DNA of 64,000 nt, from NCBI RefSeq assembly GCF_019649055.1, contig NW_026570317.1, forward strand, positions 62,001-126,000, read 5' to 3'. The DNA comes from Paramacrobiotus metropolitanus. Its lineage: Eukaryota > Tardigrada > Eutardigrada > Parachela > Macrobiotidae. Of this stretch, positions 38,816 through 50,251 are shown one piece after another. Numbering within the stretch: position 1 is the stretch's first letter; each line of letters starts with the position of its first letter. The notes beneath the pieces were generated by a model. It saw only the letters and a list, made by a program, of their open reading frames with translations. It made no database searches and had not been told where the DNA came from. The translations under genes and the position numbers were made by a program.

Positions 38816-39035
38816 TTGGTTTTTTGTGACAAAGTCAATACTTGCATATTTTTTCTTCTTCGCTCTTTATTATAACAACAACAGTATTTTATTCCGAGTT
38901 ACCATCGCAGAGTGTTTGTTAGACATAAAAACAGGTTTTATTTTCATTATACCCTTCAACCACAAGTCACATCAAGCCACCATTAACATTATCATTTAGC
39001 TAAGTCAAACAGCATAACAAAAAGAGAACAATTCA
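38816..39035. other. Spacer, no gene
   Basis: AT-rich 3' side of the gene at 39,036. Nothing supported. Confidence 0.4.
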
Positions 39036-40517
39036 TCAATCTAAGTAATAGCCAAATGCATTCAACCAACCCTCCACTTCGGTCATACCAGCTGTGTCCT
39101 CCATGGCATTGTTGTCCAATGAATACTGAGTGGATGAGAATGGCGGTTCGAATTCATCTTCTGCAATGTCTCCTAAGAATCCGTCATCCATTTTATTATC
39201 TCCGTCTTCATCATTGTCCTCCATATCCGTATCTTGGCTTCCATCCAAAACGGTCGCTTTTCCAGCATTGCCCGATTCGAAGCACAGCGTCTTCATACCT
39301 TCGTCCGAACTAAAAAAATCATCCAGAGTAATGATGGGCGGCTCTTCTTTGTCTTCTTCGATGATAATAGGATTTCCGGCACTGCCAAGCGGATCATCTT
39401 TCACGGTGATAACGGTTTGAGTGTTAGGGAACGTGAACTTCTGCGGAACGAGGATCCAGTTGTTCAATGGCAATGGTTCCTTGAAATGTTGATCAGGACG
39501 GCCTTTGGTTGGAAACGGTGGGGTAGGAATAGTCGGAGGGACAGGCAAAGTATCTTCAATGGTCGAACCGTCAGCGAACGTTGCCTTGAAGGTAATATTA
39601 TCCGTGGCAATGGAGGCAGTTTGACTAACTGGAAGCATCAAAGGCACCATATGCGTAGTTGCCGGCTGGTCAGCAGTGACAGATACAGCAACTGGTGGAG
39701 TGGGCTGAGGTGGCTCGGTGTTGACAGCCGCCGACAATGGTGGAGTTTGTTGAGAAGGCATTGGCTGGGGGGTGGGCTCCCGCTGCCGGGTGAAATCATA
39801 CCCACCAAAGTCCGGTGTTGGAGAGCGGCTCGAAGGCGGAGATGGTGTTGGTGTCAAAGCCGGCTGTCGGATTACGCGCTTGGCTGGGTTCTGTTTCTTC
39901 TTCGGCTTGGCTTTGGAAGTAGATGGCTTTGACGATGAAGCTTTGGCCTTAAGCTTCTCCTTCTTCTTTCGATCACGCTCCACAATGCCCGCCATCATGA
40001 TGGGGTACGTATCAAGATGTAAGTTGGTACGACTCGGATTAGGAACAATCCGATTGTCTAGGAAGCTCACGAACCACTAAACAAAAATCATCTAGCTGTA
40101 ACGATAATTTTTATGAAAATTAAAATATAAAATTTACCTCCATGACATTGACCTCATGTAGCAGAGCGCCAACGACTTCTCCTGGTTTGCTCCACGTACA
40201 GCCATTCATGAACTTTTGATACTCGCACACAGATCTAATAAATTAACTTGCATTGTTAAAAGTATAAATTTTTTAACAAATAATAATGAAAACATACCGA
40301 TATTATACTGGGCACACTCCTGACGCTGTTGTTCCGAAAAATCTTCCCACTGGGCTTTCAACCCCCGCAAAATAGCTACGGAATAATTTTGCTTATAACA
40401 AGTATAAAAAATTATTAAGAATTTAGAAAAAATTTTGAGAATTAAGAATTGACAAGACTTACCCAATTGCTGGCGGGCCCACTCCTGATAATCCATAAGA
40501 TACTTGAAGGGAGCCAT
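39036..40517 (-). CDS. Spliced Polinton gene: Pro-rich nuclear-type protein
   Basis: Exon 1 is 40,463-40,517 (ATG at 40,517, donor GTAAGT). Exon 2 is 40,298-40,375 (acceptor CCGTAG, phase 1). The next exon encodes CEYQKFMNGCTW and ends at a GTAAAT donor near 40,137. The last exon starts with WFVSFLDNRI near 40,080 and runs to the stop at 39,036. The exon 2/3 phase does not fit with the strongest donor (GTATGT), so a weaker donor two codons later or an indel is involved. The last exon begins with a Lys-rich nuclear-localisation-like stretch (KKKEKLKAKA), then Pro/Ser/Thr-rich sequence and an acidic C-terminus with FSSDEGM. TATAAAA lies at 40,642-40,636. Its layout matches the gene at 41,578-43,043. 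Function unknown. Confidence 0.65.
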
Positions 40518-40531
40518 GGAAGATAAGATAA

Positions 40532-41515
40532 ACTGAACTAACTGAAAATATCGAGGCGATCCAGGCAGGTATTCCAAGGTAGGTGGATAAAATTAAAAAA
40601 AACTTTGGAATGAAAAATTTGCTTGGCCGCTGAGGTTTTATACTCAAAAAAGTGTAGGTTTCAACTCTCAAAATCTACAAAACCGGATTTACTATTGTTT
40701 TAGTTACTTGTACAACGTACTTCAGTTTGGAATCAACCAGTAAAAACCGTTTTGAAAACAATGAGTGACTGAAACGCGCTAATATCAGACAGAACCCATG
40801 TGGGCGTACCTAAACTAATACGAGCAACTTGATACATCAGGTATCTTATACATTGACTTAAAATTGGGCGTCGACTTCTCGCGCACACACCGAGAGGGCG
40901 CGCGTGGTCCTCGCTTCGCTCGGACCACTGAGTTACGTAACCAGCTATCTTATTAACACGGATACTATTGAAAGCTCTGTTGATAAAATGGTTTTGTTTT
41001 GTTGACTCAAAAGACGACTAGTTTATGGTTCGACATACAATGAACTCCCGACTTCAAACACGTTGAACCCGAATTAAAAGCATTTTATATTAAAAGAACG
41101 AGGCCACTGATCTAATAGAACAATACGGTAGTTCCGTTTGCATGGAAAGCTAACCGGAGCTATTAATGACATTCGATTACTCAATGAATAGGTACAATGT
41201 AATATTATCTTAACCTATACAGCCGGACCTGTTACTGTTACAACTTTACCGATATAGACAGACTAAAACTTGATTTAATGATTAAGCTAGACAGAGCTTC
41301 TTTGTGCTTAGAAACAAACTGGTCAGCATAGTTTATTACATGGCACCACCCGCACACTCTGTTTAACGCACTTTAATACTAATCGCTACCTACTACAACA
41401 TAACACAGTTGGCTACTACAACATTAGTACAACAATAGTACAACATACCACAACATTAGTTCCAGGCTCAACCTGTACCACAAAGACACAAGACAGTGAA
41501 TAATAGTTAAAGTCC
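40532..41515 (-). repeat. Right arm of large inverted duplication
   Basis: 984 bp, reverse complement of the left arm apart from two missing 89-bp units and a few base changes. It ends 15 bases before the ATG of the spliced Pro-rich gene, so the arm is that gene's upstream region. Confidence 0.93.
40636..40642 (-). promoter_or_regulatory. TATA box of Pro-rich gene
   Basis: GAGTATAAAACCTC on the minus strand, about 120 bases before the ATG. An identical copy in the left arm is at 38,475-38,481. Confidence 0.65.
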
Positions 41516-41577
41516 AAAAAAAAAGCGAAAACAAATTTTTAAAAATTGAGTAATTTAAAAATTACGCAGACTGCTGG

Positions 41578-43043
41578 CTAGTTATGGCGGCGGCGGCGAG
41601 CGTCAGAATTGTTTGGCGAGTCGGCAGAGCGCTTGCGCGTAGCCGAGTGTCCGTATATTTCCTCCGGATAATGGTCTCTGGGCGAGTTAGCGATGCGGTT
41701 AATTTGGTCGCGGATAAAAGGCTGGGAAAGAAGGCTATTGATTCTGTCAACGGTGGTTTGGTCCTCTGGTGAAAAGTCCGACACTGGTGTAAATGTGCGC
41801 GAAGCGGTGGAACGGAATGGTGTTGGCGGGCGGCGGCGGCGTTGGGGCGCATTCAGAAAGCGTAGTCGGCATTGATTGCGAGTCGGAGTAGTAAAGGCGT
41901 TAGAAGTGGAAGGCATTCCGGGTGACGGCGGAGTTGAAGAGCGGCGTCTACCTCGTGGCGCATCCAAAAGGCGTGAGCGGTATGGGCTGCGTGCAGGTGA
42001 GGGTGAAGTCAAACGAGTTAAGTTGAAAGACTGCGATTGAGGCGGTGATGGCATACGCTCTCGTGCAACGCGAGAAACATTCCAACGAGAGGTATGTGCT
42101 GGCTGCGTAAGGTAACGGCTCAAAACTGACATGTCAGGAGAAGCGGGACTGTACTCCACAGCCACCAGCGGTGTGATCGTCGGTTCGGGTGTGCGTGAAC
42201 GTTGTGGTAGGGAAAATGCTAGTTCTCGCTCGGTGTCGTCAGGTAACGGAGAGTAGACGTCGTAGGCGGGAGTATAGACTTCGCCGTCGTTAATTGGAGT
42301 GTAGTAAAGGGCGTTGGCTGGAGCGGGATAGTCGTTTGCTGGAGTGTAAACGCCTGGAAACTGCGGACTTGGCGGTGCGTAATGCCCAGGCTGGGAGTCG
42401 GGTAAGGGATTCCCGCCAATGGACGGAACGGTACCCGTTACGCCAAACTGGTAGACTGAGTTGTAGGCGTGGCAAGGACCATACGGTCCAACAAAAGAAA
42501 TGAGACGGGCGTCATGAAAAAACTGCAAGTCACCCTATAAATAGTAGAAAACTATAATAAATAAAAAATACGGCTTACAATTTTACTAACAAAAATATAT
42601 CGCTTTAAAACGAAGCAAAAAATAAAATAAATCTATCGTTGAATTTACCAGAATCATATCTGCCAAATGGATAGCGTGCACCCAATCGTCGGGAAGATTA
42701 TTCATTGCGCTCCCGTTTGGACGTCGAGCCAGCATATCACAGCGTATACGAGTAGCAATTTTTGTTTAATACAATTTTGTTGCAGCATTAGACAAAAAAT
42801 TATTTGGAAAATTCTCTTACCGAATGCTCTGTTGGAAATGGCAGCCAGCTCTGAAGTCGTTGGAGTGCGAGTGAAAACATGAAAGAACTGGTCGATCTCC
42901 AGACAAGCGTTAGCAAACGGACCCGCAGGATCAACCAGATTGTATGGTCGATACACGCCATCGGAGGAAGTTGATGATGCGTAGGACAATGAGGATGAAG
43001 AAGATGATGATGAGGATGCTACTGAATCTGCTCGGGAAGACAT
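41578..43043 (-). CDS. Spliced Polinton gene: Ser-rich N-terminus, Pro/Arg-rich tail
   Basis: Exon 1 is 42,821-43,043: a poly-Ser/acidic start, then YRPYNLVDPAGPFANACLEI, ending phase 1 at GTAAGA. A middle exon encodes MNNLPDDWVHAIHLADMIL and ends at 42,649 (GTAAAT). The last exon is 41,578-42,534 (acceptor TTTATAG, phase 0): GDLQFFHDARLISF, then Pro/Tyr-rich, and a C-terminus with RRRRH. The first junction does not fit in phase: the only AG nearby (ending 42,711) gives a stop. The middle and last exons alone make a coherent product from ATG 42,705. Exon layout and the W.HA.H / F..FLD..RI-type motif match the neighbour at 39,036-40,517. TATAAA at 43,189-43,184. Function unknown. Confidence 0.6.
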
Positions 43044-43183
43044 TATGAAAAGGTCACTAGCTAACTCAAGCTTACTAAAGGAACAGTCTACAGTGTTGGT
43101 ATAAGGTAACGGTATAAGATCCAAGAAGCGTCCAAAAACTGCTGTTCGAGCAACTGATGAATTTTCACTGTGGCTGCAGTTGG

Positions 43184-43189
43184 TTTATA
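43184..43189 (-). promoter_or_regulatory. TATA box of Ser-rich gene
   Basis: TATAAA on the minus strand, 141 bases before ATG 43,043. Confidence 0.45.
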
Positions 43190-43249
43190 TCAGCAAAAAT
43201 TTGGTTTCCAGATTTTTCACCGTACAGGTCTCTTTGTTTCCTTACCTGC

Positions 43250-44154
43250 GGTCTGGTTAAGGTTGTTTTCCCTTCGTAAGACTAAGCCTAACTGTTTCCG
43301 TACATACATGTAGGATCAAAGTTTTAACCAACAAGGCCAAAAACGTACGGTTGAGTTTCTCAGTACAAGTGTTAAGAGAAAAGGCAAGTTTCTGTGGAAT
43401 TTTGATATGTGTTAAAGTTAGGAAAGTTGAGAGGAGCCCTATGAAAAGACACTGGAGGGCAAGCAATGAACAGTAATCCGTCTCAAGACCCGGATAAGAG
43501 TCATTATGTTCTTGTTTTTTTGGGTCAAGCGACATTCTGATATACCCTGCGTCCGTATTTCAGATCCTGAATAAGTCGCGTCAGCGGTCTGGTTTCTATT
43601 GTTTAAAAATTTTGACATAATGGCTGCCGTTCTCCTGTCGTTTTGCCCTGTTGCCTAGCTAATATCCCGGATTCGTCGCGACACTGACTAAGATTGCATT
43701 GTTTTACTAGCGACACAATCCTGTTTATCTGGGTTACATGTTCTTTTGATTTGGTCTGGTACCTGGATATCTACGAGTCGGATTCCAACGCGACTGTGAC
43801 TTGCTTTCTATTGTTTCAAAAACGGTTTTTCCGGAGTCTCACAATGGTTCTCCCTAGAGCCTTTCCACGGAATGGGTCAGAAGGAATTTTCCTTCTTAGC
43901 TCCACGTATGATACAGCCCAACCCACGTCGTAAGAGAACCAGTGTCCATCAGACCAAGAACTCGCTGTTTCGGTGCAAATCAGTCTGGTCAAGGGTAGTG
44001 GGTGTTTACAAATCACCTTCAGCCAATGGCCGTGCACCAGAAAAAATTTCGAGTTCCAACTCAGATGATATAAGACAATGTCTCTAACACAAAATCAAAT
44101 CATTTGGACAGTTTTCGTTTACTCACCACTGCAACTCGATCTTCAGTATCTTCA
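43250..44154. other. Divergent spacer, no firm gene
   Basis: Lies between the minus-strand and plus-strand halves of the left region. A 71-codon basic ORF (43,872-44,087) is possible but unsupported. TATAAG near 44,070 could serve the next gene. Confidence 0.4.
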
Positions 44155-45465
44155 ATGGCTATTCCCGATTTTCCTGACGAGTTTCCACTGCTTGAAGAGT
44201 ATACTGGTAAGTGCACACAGTATCTGCTGCTAGCTTATTATTTTAAGAAACTGTTAAATTTAGTTTTCTAACATTAGTAAAAGGTGACCTTTCCCAATTC
44301 GATTGAAGCTCTTAATAACATAGTTGTTACTCTGTTGCCTAAAGAAAACCTCGGCTTCTTTTTAGAAATCGCAAATGAATTGTTTTCGGACTGGTTGGCT
44401 CTCAGCCACTGTCGCAGGATCCGGCGTTATTCTGGCTACTTCAACTTGGCCTTCGCATTGTGGACGGACCTTGCTTACTACATCCGCCATTTTGATGCCC
44501 TGATCCTGTTTCCCCACGTTGCTGAATTTCTGGTATGCTTCCACTGTATTTCAGCTGAAAATTTTTTTTGCCTTAAGTTTCACTTCGTAGTTGTCCTTTC
44601 ATTTTGGTTTATGATTTATCGCTAATTTCGAAATTTCCTATGTAGAAGCAGTTGCATGATTTCTACTATCGGCTCATTGTTCCCACGCCGGATCTACCAG
44701 ACGAATTTCCGCTACTTGCACAGTACACTGGTAAGCCACTAAATTTTTTGATGCGGTTTAAATATTTTTGTGTTTTTCAATTCCAATATTTATAATGTAC
44801 TTATCCTTTCAGAACAAGTAACCGTCTTGATTACGGAATGGGCTTCACGTATCGAGTATGAGCAGATCCACACCTACTACACGTACTACTCGCGGGCCAA
44901 AAATATGTGGTTTGATCTTCAGCGTTACACTCGCAATGCTGGCGTGCTCCTCCTGTTTCTCCGTCTAATTGATTTTATGGTAAGAACCCTCGCCGTTTCT
45001 GCTAATTTATTTTTTCAGTGTATAATTCAATTTCTATTCAATATTCGGTTTTTGTAGAAACAGCTGCACGATTTCTACTACGAACGTGTTGCTGGCGCTC
45101 CGGATAACTCGCTTGACTCGGGTTTCTTTGAGGGCGATCCGTCGGACGAAGCTGAAAGCGACGTGGGGGACGAAAACGAAGAAGAAGGTGGACACGTTCT
45201 CGCGGACGATACTTTGGAGTGTGAGCCGGCGACTGACGCTGAAGAAGGGGAAATCAACGCGGTTCCGGAGACCGAAGAGGAGGGGGAACTGGAGGACACT
45301 ATCCTGGTTGGAGACCTTGACTTGGACGAGTATCTCAACGGCACTGAGCGCGTGGACTCTGTCGGCAACAAACGCAAGCATTCGGAGGAGGACGACGACA
45401 ACAACGGTCCTACTGATGAACCACCGGCGAAGAAGCAAGAGACTGAGGTGAACATGCAAAAATAA
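44155..45465 (+). CDS. Five-exon Polinton gene made of duplicated exon pairs, acidic tail
   Basis: Exons 44,155-44,206, 44,309-44,532, 44,646-44,730, 44,813-44,979 and 45,058-45,465. All introns are GT-AG (102, 113, 82 and 78 bp) and all phases fit (1, 0, 1, 0), giving 311 residues. The module FPDEFPLL..YT, a helical block, then KQLHDFYY is present twice: exons 1-2-3 and 3-4-5. The C-terminal exon is strongly acidic (EDEE-type runs) and ends in a Lys-rich motif (PPAKKQE). The repeated helical blocks are diverged. No known domain recognised. The gene is intact while its neighbour PolB is shredded. Transcribed away from the Ser-rich gene. Confidence 0.85.
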
Positions 45466-45871
45466 ACTGTCGTAGTGCTTTTTTTTCGATGGCTTTGTTT
45501 TTATATACCATTGGATAACATCAGTACACTTTAACCGCTTCTGATAACTCTCATTTAAAACCGCATGCCTTGGGGTGGTGGTTGCAGTAATAGTGGAATT
45601 ACAGTGTTATGGTAATGGTTGTGGTTGTTTTTGATGATGGAGATTGTTGTTTGAAATAATACAACGTGGAGCGTTTTCGTTAGTTATTTTCACGTTAAAA
45701 CATGTCGAAAAAAAGGCCGAGCGGTTACTTACCGGCGCTGCTAGCGCCGGTAAGTATCCACTCGCGCCCACTGAGACGCCCAAAGGTGTGGCTAAAACAC
45801 TGTTGACCAATTGCATCGCATTACAGAAAACATCAGACCAATAAGCACATGCTACAGTAATTGAGCTCGTC

Positions 45872-45879
45872 TATAAAAG
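45872..45879 (+). promoter_or_regulatory. TATA box of DNA polymerase gene
   Basis: CTATAAAAGT, 58 bases before ATG 45,930, at a good distance for a short 5' leader. Confidence 0.75.
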
Positions 45880-45929
45880 TTGCGCGGCACAAGATTTTTC
45901 TTCATTTTAATCTTTCACGTCTGGCGAAA

Positions 45930-48900
45930 ATGACTTATCAGCTGTCTGCTTCTGATCATGCGGCTATTGCGGCCATACTCAGTGAGCCGTGGATGGATGT
46001 TGATGAAGAGCAGCAGCAGCAGCAGCAGCAGGTTAATGATGCGTACCAGTTAACAGTCGAGGATCAAGCAGCCTTTGATCACATGCTAGCTAATCCCAAT
46101 GAGTTCAATGAACATGATGAACAGACTCTGGCAACGGCTTTGCTGCACCTGGATCAGGTTGGTCAGCTAAGCCCGGGATCTTTGGCTGCCGCTCTTGCTC
46201 TAGCGCAACTAGGCGACTGGCAGTATGAAGATCCTTTAGCGCCGCAAGCTGGTGGAAATGTGGCTCGAGATGAGTCGCTACCCGATTTCTCAGGTCTCTT
46301 TCAACTGATCAAAGAATCGTTTTCAAAACCTTCAACAGCACTGAACAGAAATACCGTGTCCAAATAGCGTCGCTGCCGCGAATTTTTGCAAAAGAAGAAA
46401 CCATGCTCATTATGCCAGAAATTTTACGCGTCATAATGGATTTATGTTTTAAAGAATTCGCCCCGACGGACTGAGTTGTTGTGGCTCTCAAATCGGATGG
46501 TCTTGAAAGAGCGTTCTACTTAACCATGCGAAAGCTTTCCGACTTCAGCATACCGGCTTTTATGCACCGTAATAAGCTTCTGAACTCCGGTCAGAAGTTG
46601 GTGATTGACGATTCATTCACCATACGGATCTGGCGTTCTATCATGCCGGCTGGTGGATCCTGGTTCCTCAGACATCAGCACGTCAAGCATGACAGAAACC
46701 GTTTCAAGAAATCCATTGTATCCGTTCGCGTGAAGAATAACCTATGCTTACCCGCCGCGCTGTTTCTGGGATAATTTCGCCTGACGCATGATTTCGAAGT
46801 ACCACAGCATAAGTATAAATGGAGCAACTATATACGCGCAAACCGCACCGAGAATTTGGAGGACGAAGCAGTAAAGATAATGGAAGAGTGCCTCTTGCCG
46901 CCTGGTCGTTACTGCGATCTTGATGACCTGGAAGTTCTGCAGAAGGAAGCCTTCCCAGAGTTCCAAATCAAAGTCATTTCGGCCAATCAAGGTGATATGA
47001 TTATTGCGCGGGTGCCAGAACGCAAGACGACCGACATGCAAGAGATTTTCTTGTTGTTGGATAATGAGCATTTTGACCTTGTCACCACTTCTGCAACGAT
47101 TGCGATCGGCCATATCATCACAAAGAACGTCATCGTTGCGAGGGGAAGTGTAGGTTCTGTTACCGCAACAAGAGCGACTGTCTGGTGGAGAATCCTATTA
47201 CCTGCAGTGAATGCAGCCGTCGATTCCACAACCAACAGTGTTTTGAGATCCATAAAAGAAAAGGAAAAATGGAAAGAATTATTGTGAGCAAATGTTCATT
47301 TGCCAGACATGCGGTGTTTTCGTGAATCTTTCCAGTCGTGGCAAAAACGTAAGACACCAGTGTGGCGAAATTTACTGCAACACGTGCAACGGCTTCTTCC
47401 TCCAAGCCACGCATTTGTGCTACATAAAACCACTCAAGCCATCACCAGAATGGCAGCATGATGAAATGAAATACATTTTCTTCGATTACGAAACCTACAA
47501 CGATCCAGTAAATGGGCACGTGCCCACGTGCATCGTTGCGCAATACGCTGATGGTTCGGAAGTACGTTTTCCGGAAGATGGTCAACCAATGAATACGGAA
47601 GTTGACGAAGCATTTGGGCGCTGGTTGTTTCAAGAAAAGCATCGGGGATTTACTATCATAGCGCACAATTTTCGGGGTTATGATGGACATTTTGTCCTGA
47701 AGTACATGTTGGACAATGGTTTAAAAGGAGTGGAGGTCATAAAACGCGGTACGCAGCTGTTGGAATTACGGTATCGTAAACTGGGGATCCGGTCGCGTGA
47801 TACACTCAACTTTCTGGCTTTGAAGTTGAGCCAGTTACCAAAAGCGGTTGGCTTGGAAATCGAAGTGCAGAAAGGCGACTTTCCACACCGATTTCAACAA
47901 ACCGGAAAATTGGGACAAAACTGATTTGCCCTGGCCAGAACCGAATCAGTACATGATTGATGGAATGCGAAAAAAGCAAAAAGAAGAATTCCTGAAGTGG
48001 CACTCTGAAGCCAAAACGGCTGCCAATGGGGTGTTCGAATTTTCGCGAGCAGATGATGACATACTGCTCGAACGATGTGACGGTTTTGCGCGTTTGTGCG
48101 CTAAAGTTTATCAGCGATTACCAAGCTCTGACTTCGCTGAATCCTATGGAAAGTATGACCATGCCTTCGGCCTGTTACCGGTACTGGAGAATGTTTCACC
48201 TTCAGGAAACCAAAGTTGCAGCTTTATCCAGTCACGGACCGCACAGAAACCGACGGACTAGTATTCAAGCCACGCAATGGCTGGAGTGGGAGAACATGAG
48301 TGCAAATGGCCGTATACAACATGGTCGGAACGGAAAAGAAGTTAAAATTGGGCGATACTTCGTGGACGGATTTGACGAGGACACACAAACCGTTTACGAG
48401 TACAACGGCTGCGTCTTCCATGGACACCCATTCTGCACCGAAGAGAACGATGTTGTACCATACTCCAAGAAGAAAATGCGTGAAGTCTACGAAGAGTTCC
48501 AGGAACGCGAACGCTTCCTCGAAAGTCAGGGGTACAATGTGGAAGTGAAATGGAGCTGTGAATGGCTTAAGGAACGACAAGATCCCGATATTGCCGCATT
48601 TCTATTGAATATGAACATTCGTGAGCCAATGAATCCTCGTGACGCTTTCAAAGGAGGCAGAACGAATGCGAGTCGATTGTATTACCAAGTGAAGGACAAT
48701 GAAGAAATTAGACACTATGACGTTGTCAGTCTATACCATTCGTGAATAAGACCAAGGCGTATCCGGTTGGCCATCCTGAAGTAATCGTATCCAATTTCAA
48801 GGATGCCAAAGAATATTTTGGCCTTGTCTTCTGTAAAGTAGCGGCTCCGGATCAATGCCTGTATCCAGTCTTGCCGGCCACGATAAACGGCAAACTCATG

Positions 48901-50009
48901 TTTGTTCTGTGCAAAAAATGCGCCATGGAAAAAGCGGCAAGTCGCTGTAAGCATACAGACGATGAGCGCTGTTTCGAAGGGGTTTGGGCTACACCAGAAC
49001 TTCATCATGCGATCGATGTGGGGTATCGCGTTGTGGAAATGTATGAAGTGTGGCACTGGACGCAGTCTGACACCAAACTTTTTGCGGCATACATGGACAA
49101 GTTTTTGAAAGTGAAAATGGAAGCCAGTGGTTGGCCTGCGTGGTGCGATACCGAAGAAAAGAAAGCCAATTTTATTCGGATGGTTAAAGAGCGCGAAGGC
49201 ATCTCCTTGGATCCTGATGCTATGGTTTTCGATGCTGGAAAGAAGAGCACTACCAAGGTTGTGGTGAATAGTCTTTGGGGTAAAACCGGTCAGAGTTGCG
49301 ATATGAACTCAACGGAGTTTGTCTACGACCCCAAACGGTACTCTGATCTGTGTCGTTCAAAAGCTATTGAAATACATGATGTCTATGGCGTAAGCCCAAC
49401 GTGTCTGATGGTAACACACTCCGAAAGTGGACGATTTCAATGAAGGTAGCAATGGCACGAATGTTGTCATTGCCGCTTTCACCACCAGTCATGCGCGACT
49501 CATTCTACTATCCCTTATGGAAAAATTGGGCGAACGCCTCTTGTACTACGACACGGATTCCGTGATATTCATTCACCGACCTGGCGACTGGCTTCCTGAT
49601 ACCGGCAGTATTCTTGGTGATTGGGATAACCAGCTAGAAGCAGGCGAGAATCATATCGTCAAATTCGTGTCCTGCGGTCCAAAAGTGTACAGCTACGAAA
49701 CCGATACGGGGCGTATTGAGTTGAAAGTAAAAGGTATGATGCAGAACGGATTCACGGAAGATATTCTGGACTGGGACTCTGTCACGAAGGAGTTGACGCG
49801 GACTGGAAAAAGCCTTGGATTTCAACCAGCTGAAGCGACTACTGGATGGCGTGGATGGACATGTGCAGGTTGTATACCCAGAATACATCAAACGGAATGG
49901 AAAAACCCAAGAAATTGATACTGTTCAGCTGGCTAAAAAATTGAATCTTGTTTACGATAAACGCATCATGTTGGATGATTTTACAACGCTGCCTTTTGGC
50001 ACGCGATAA
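45930..50009 (+). pseudogene. PolB: Protein-primed DNA polymerase B, multiply broken
   Basis: Starts at ATG 45,930 with an acidic N-terminus containing poly-Gln (CAG run at ~46,009-46,030). Coding signal continues through many frames: a Cys-rich region (~47,290-47,420), exonuclease motifs FFDYET (47,482) and HNFRGYDGHF (47,667), polymerase motif A (DVVSLY, ~48,720), motif B (KVVVNSLWGKTG, ~49,256) and motif C (YYDTDSV, ~49,545). Breaks seen: frame change near 46,330, TGA at 46,472-46,474, stop at 46,772-46,774, and frame changes near 47,100, 47,910, 48,030, 48,735, 49,435 and 49,830. Polinton PolB copies the element by protein priming. This copy cannot make full-length enzyme unless the breaks are assembly errors. 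Total span of about 1,360 codons fits the family. Confidence 0.9.
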
Positions 50010-50049
50010 AAAAGAGGGTGGGGAAAAATAAATAAAAGAAAGGGGAAAA
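50009..50049 (+). repeat. Internal copy of the TIR inner edge
   Basis: AAAAAGAGGGTGGGGAAAAATAAA, then AAAGAAAGGGGAAA, matches the inner ~38 bases of the right TIR (59,251-59,290) with a few changes. It sits just after the PolB stop, between convergent genes. Confidence 0.75.
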
Positions 50050-50050
50050 C

Positions 50051-50251
50051 CTACTCTGTTTGCATCGCTTCGTCACCGACCATTACATCCAACACCTCTT
50101 TCGTAATTTTTCTCGATTCCTCCAGCTGCGTACGATTGTTGGGCTTGACAAAATAGGAAACAATTTCTAGAGTATTAAAAACTACTAGCAGCATGGTAGC
50201 TAGTACTGCAAGGAATACCGATGCTGCTTTTTTTGCTGTTGGCTTAACCAT
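50051..50251 (-). CDS. Small single-pass membrane protein, 66 aa
   Basis: ATG at 50,251. A basic N-terminus (KPTAKKAAS) precedes a ~20-residue hydrophobic span (FLAVLATMLLVVFN), then a charged tail. It lies at the end of the minus-strand virion gene cluster, just downstream of the protease. Small membrane proteins are found in some Polinton-like viruses. No specific family recognised. Confidence 0.55.
   Translation of the reverse strand: MVKPTAKKAASVFLAVLATMLLVVFNTLEIVSYFVKPNNRTQLEESRKITKEVLDVMVGDEAMQTE

Noticed and set aside
38541-38999. 152-codon frame through the GC-rich palindromes
   Set aside because: It starts in a duplicated 5' leader and runs through hairpins. No protein character.
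43872-44087. 71-codon basic ORF upstream of the exon-duplicated gene
   Set aside because: Composition is possible for a small virion protein, but there is no motif or promoter to support it.
46472-46474. TGA recoded as sense (also at ~57,485)
   Set aside because: TAA and frameshifts break other genes of the same element, so simple decay explains the TGAs.
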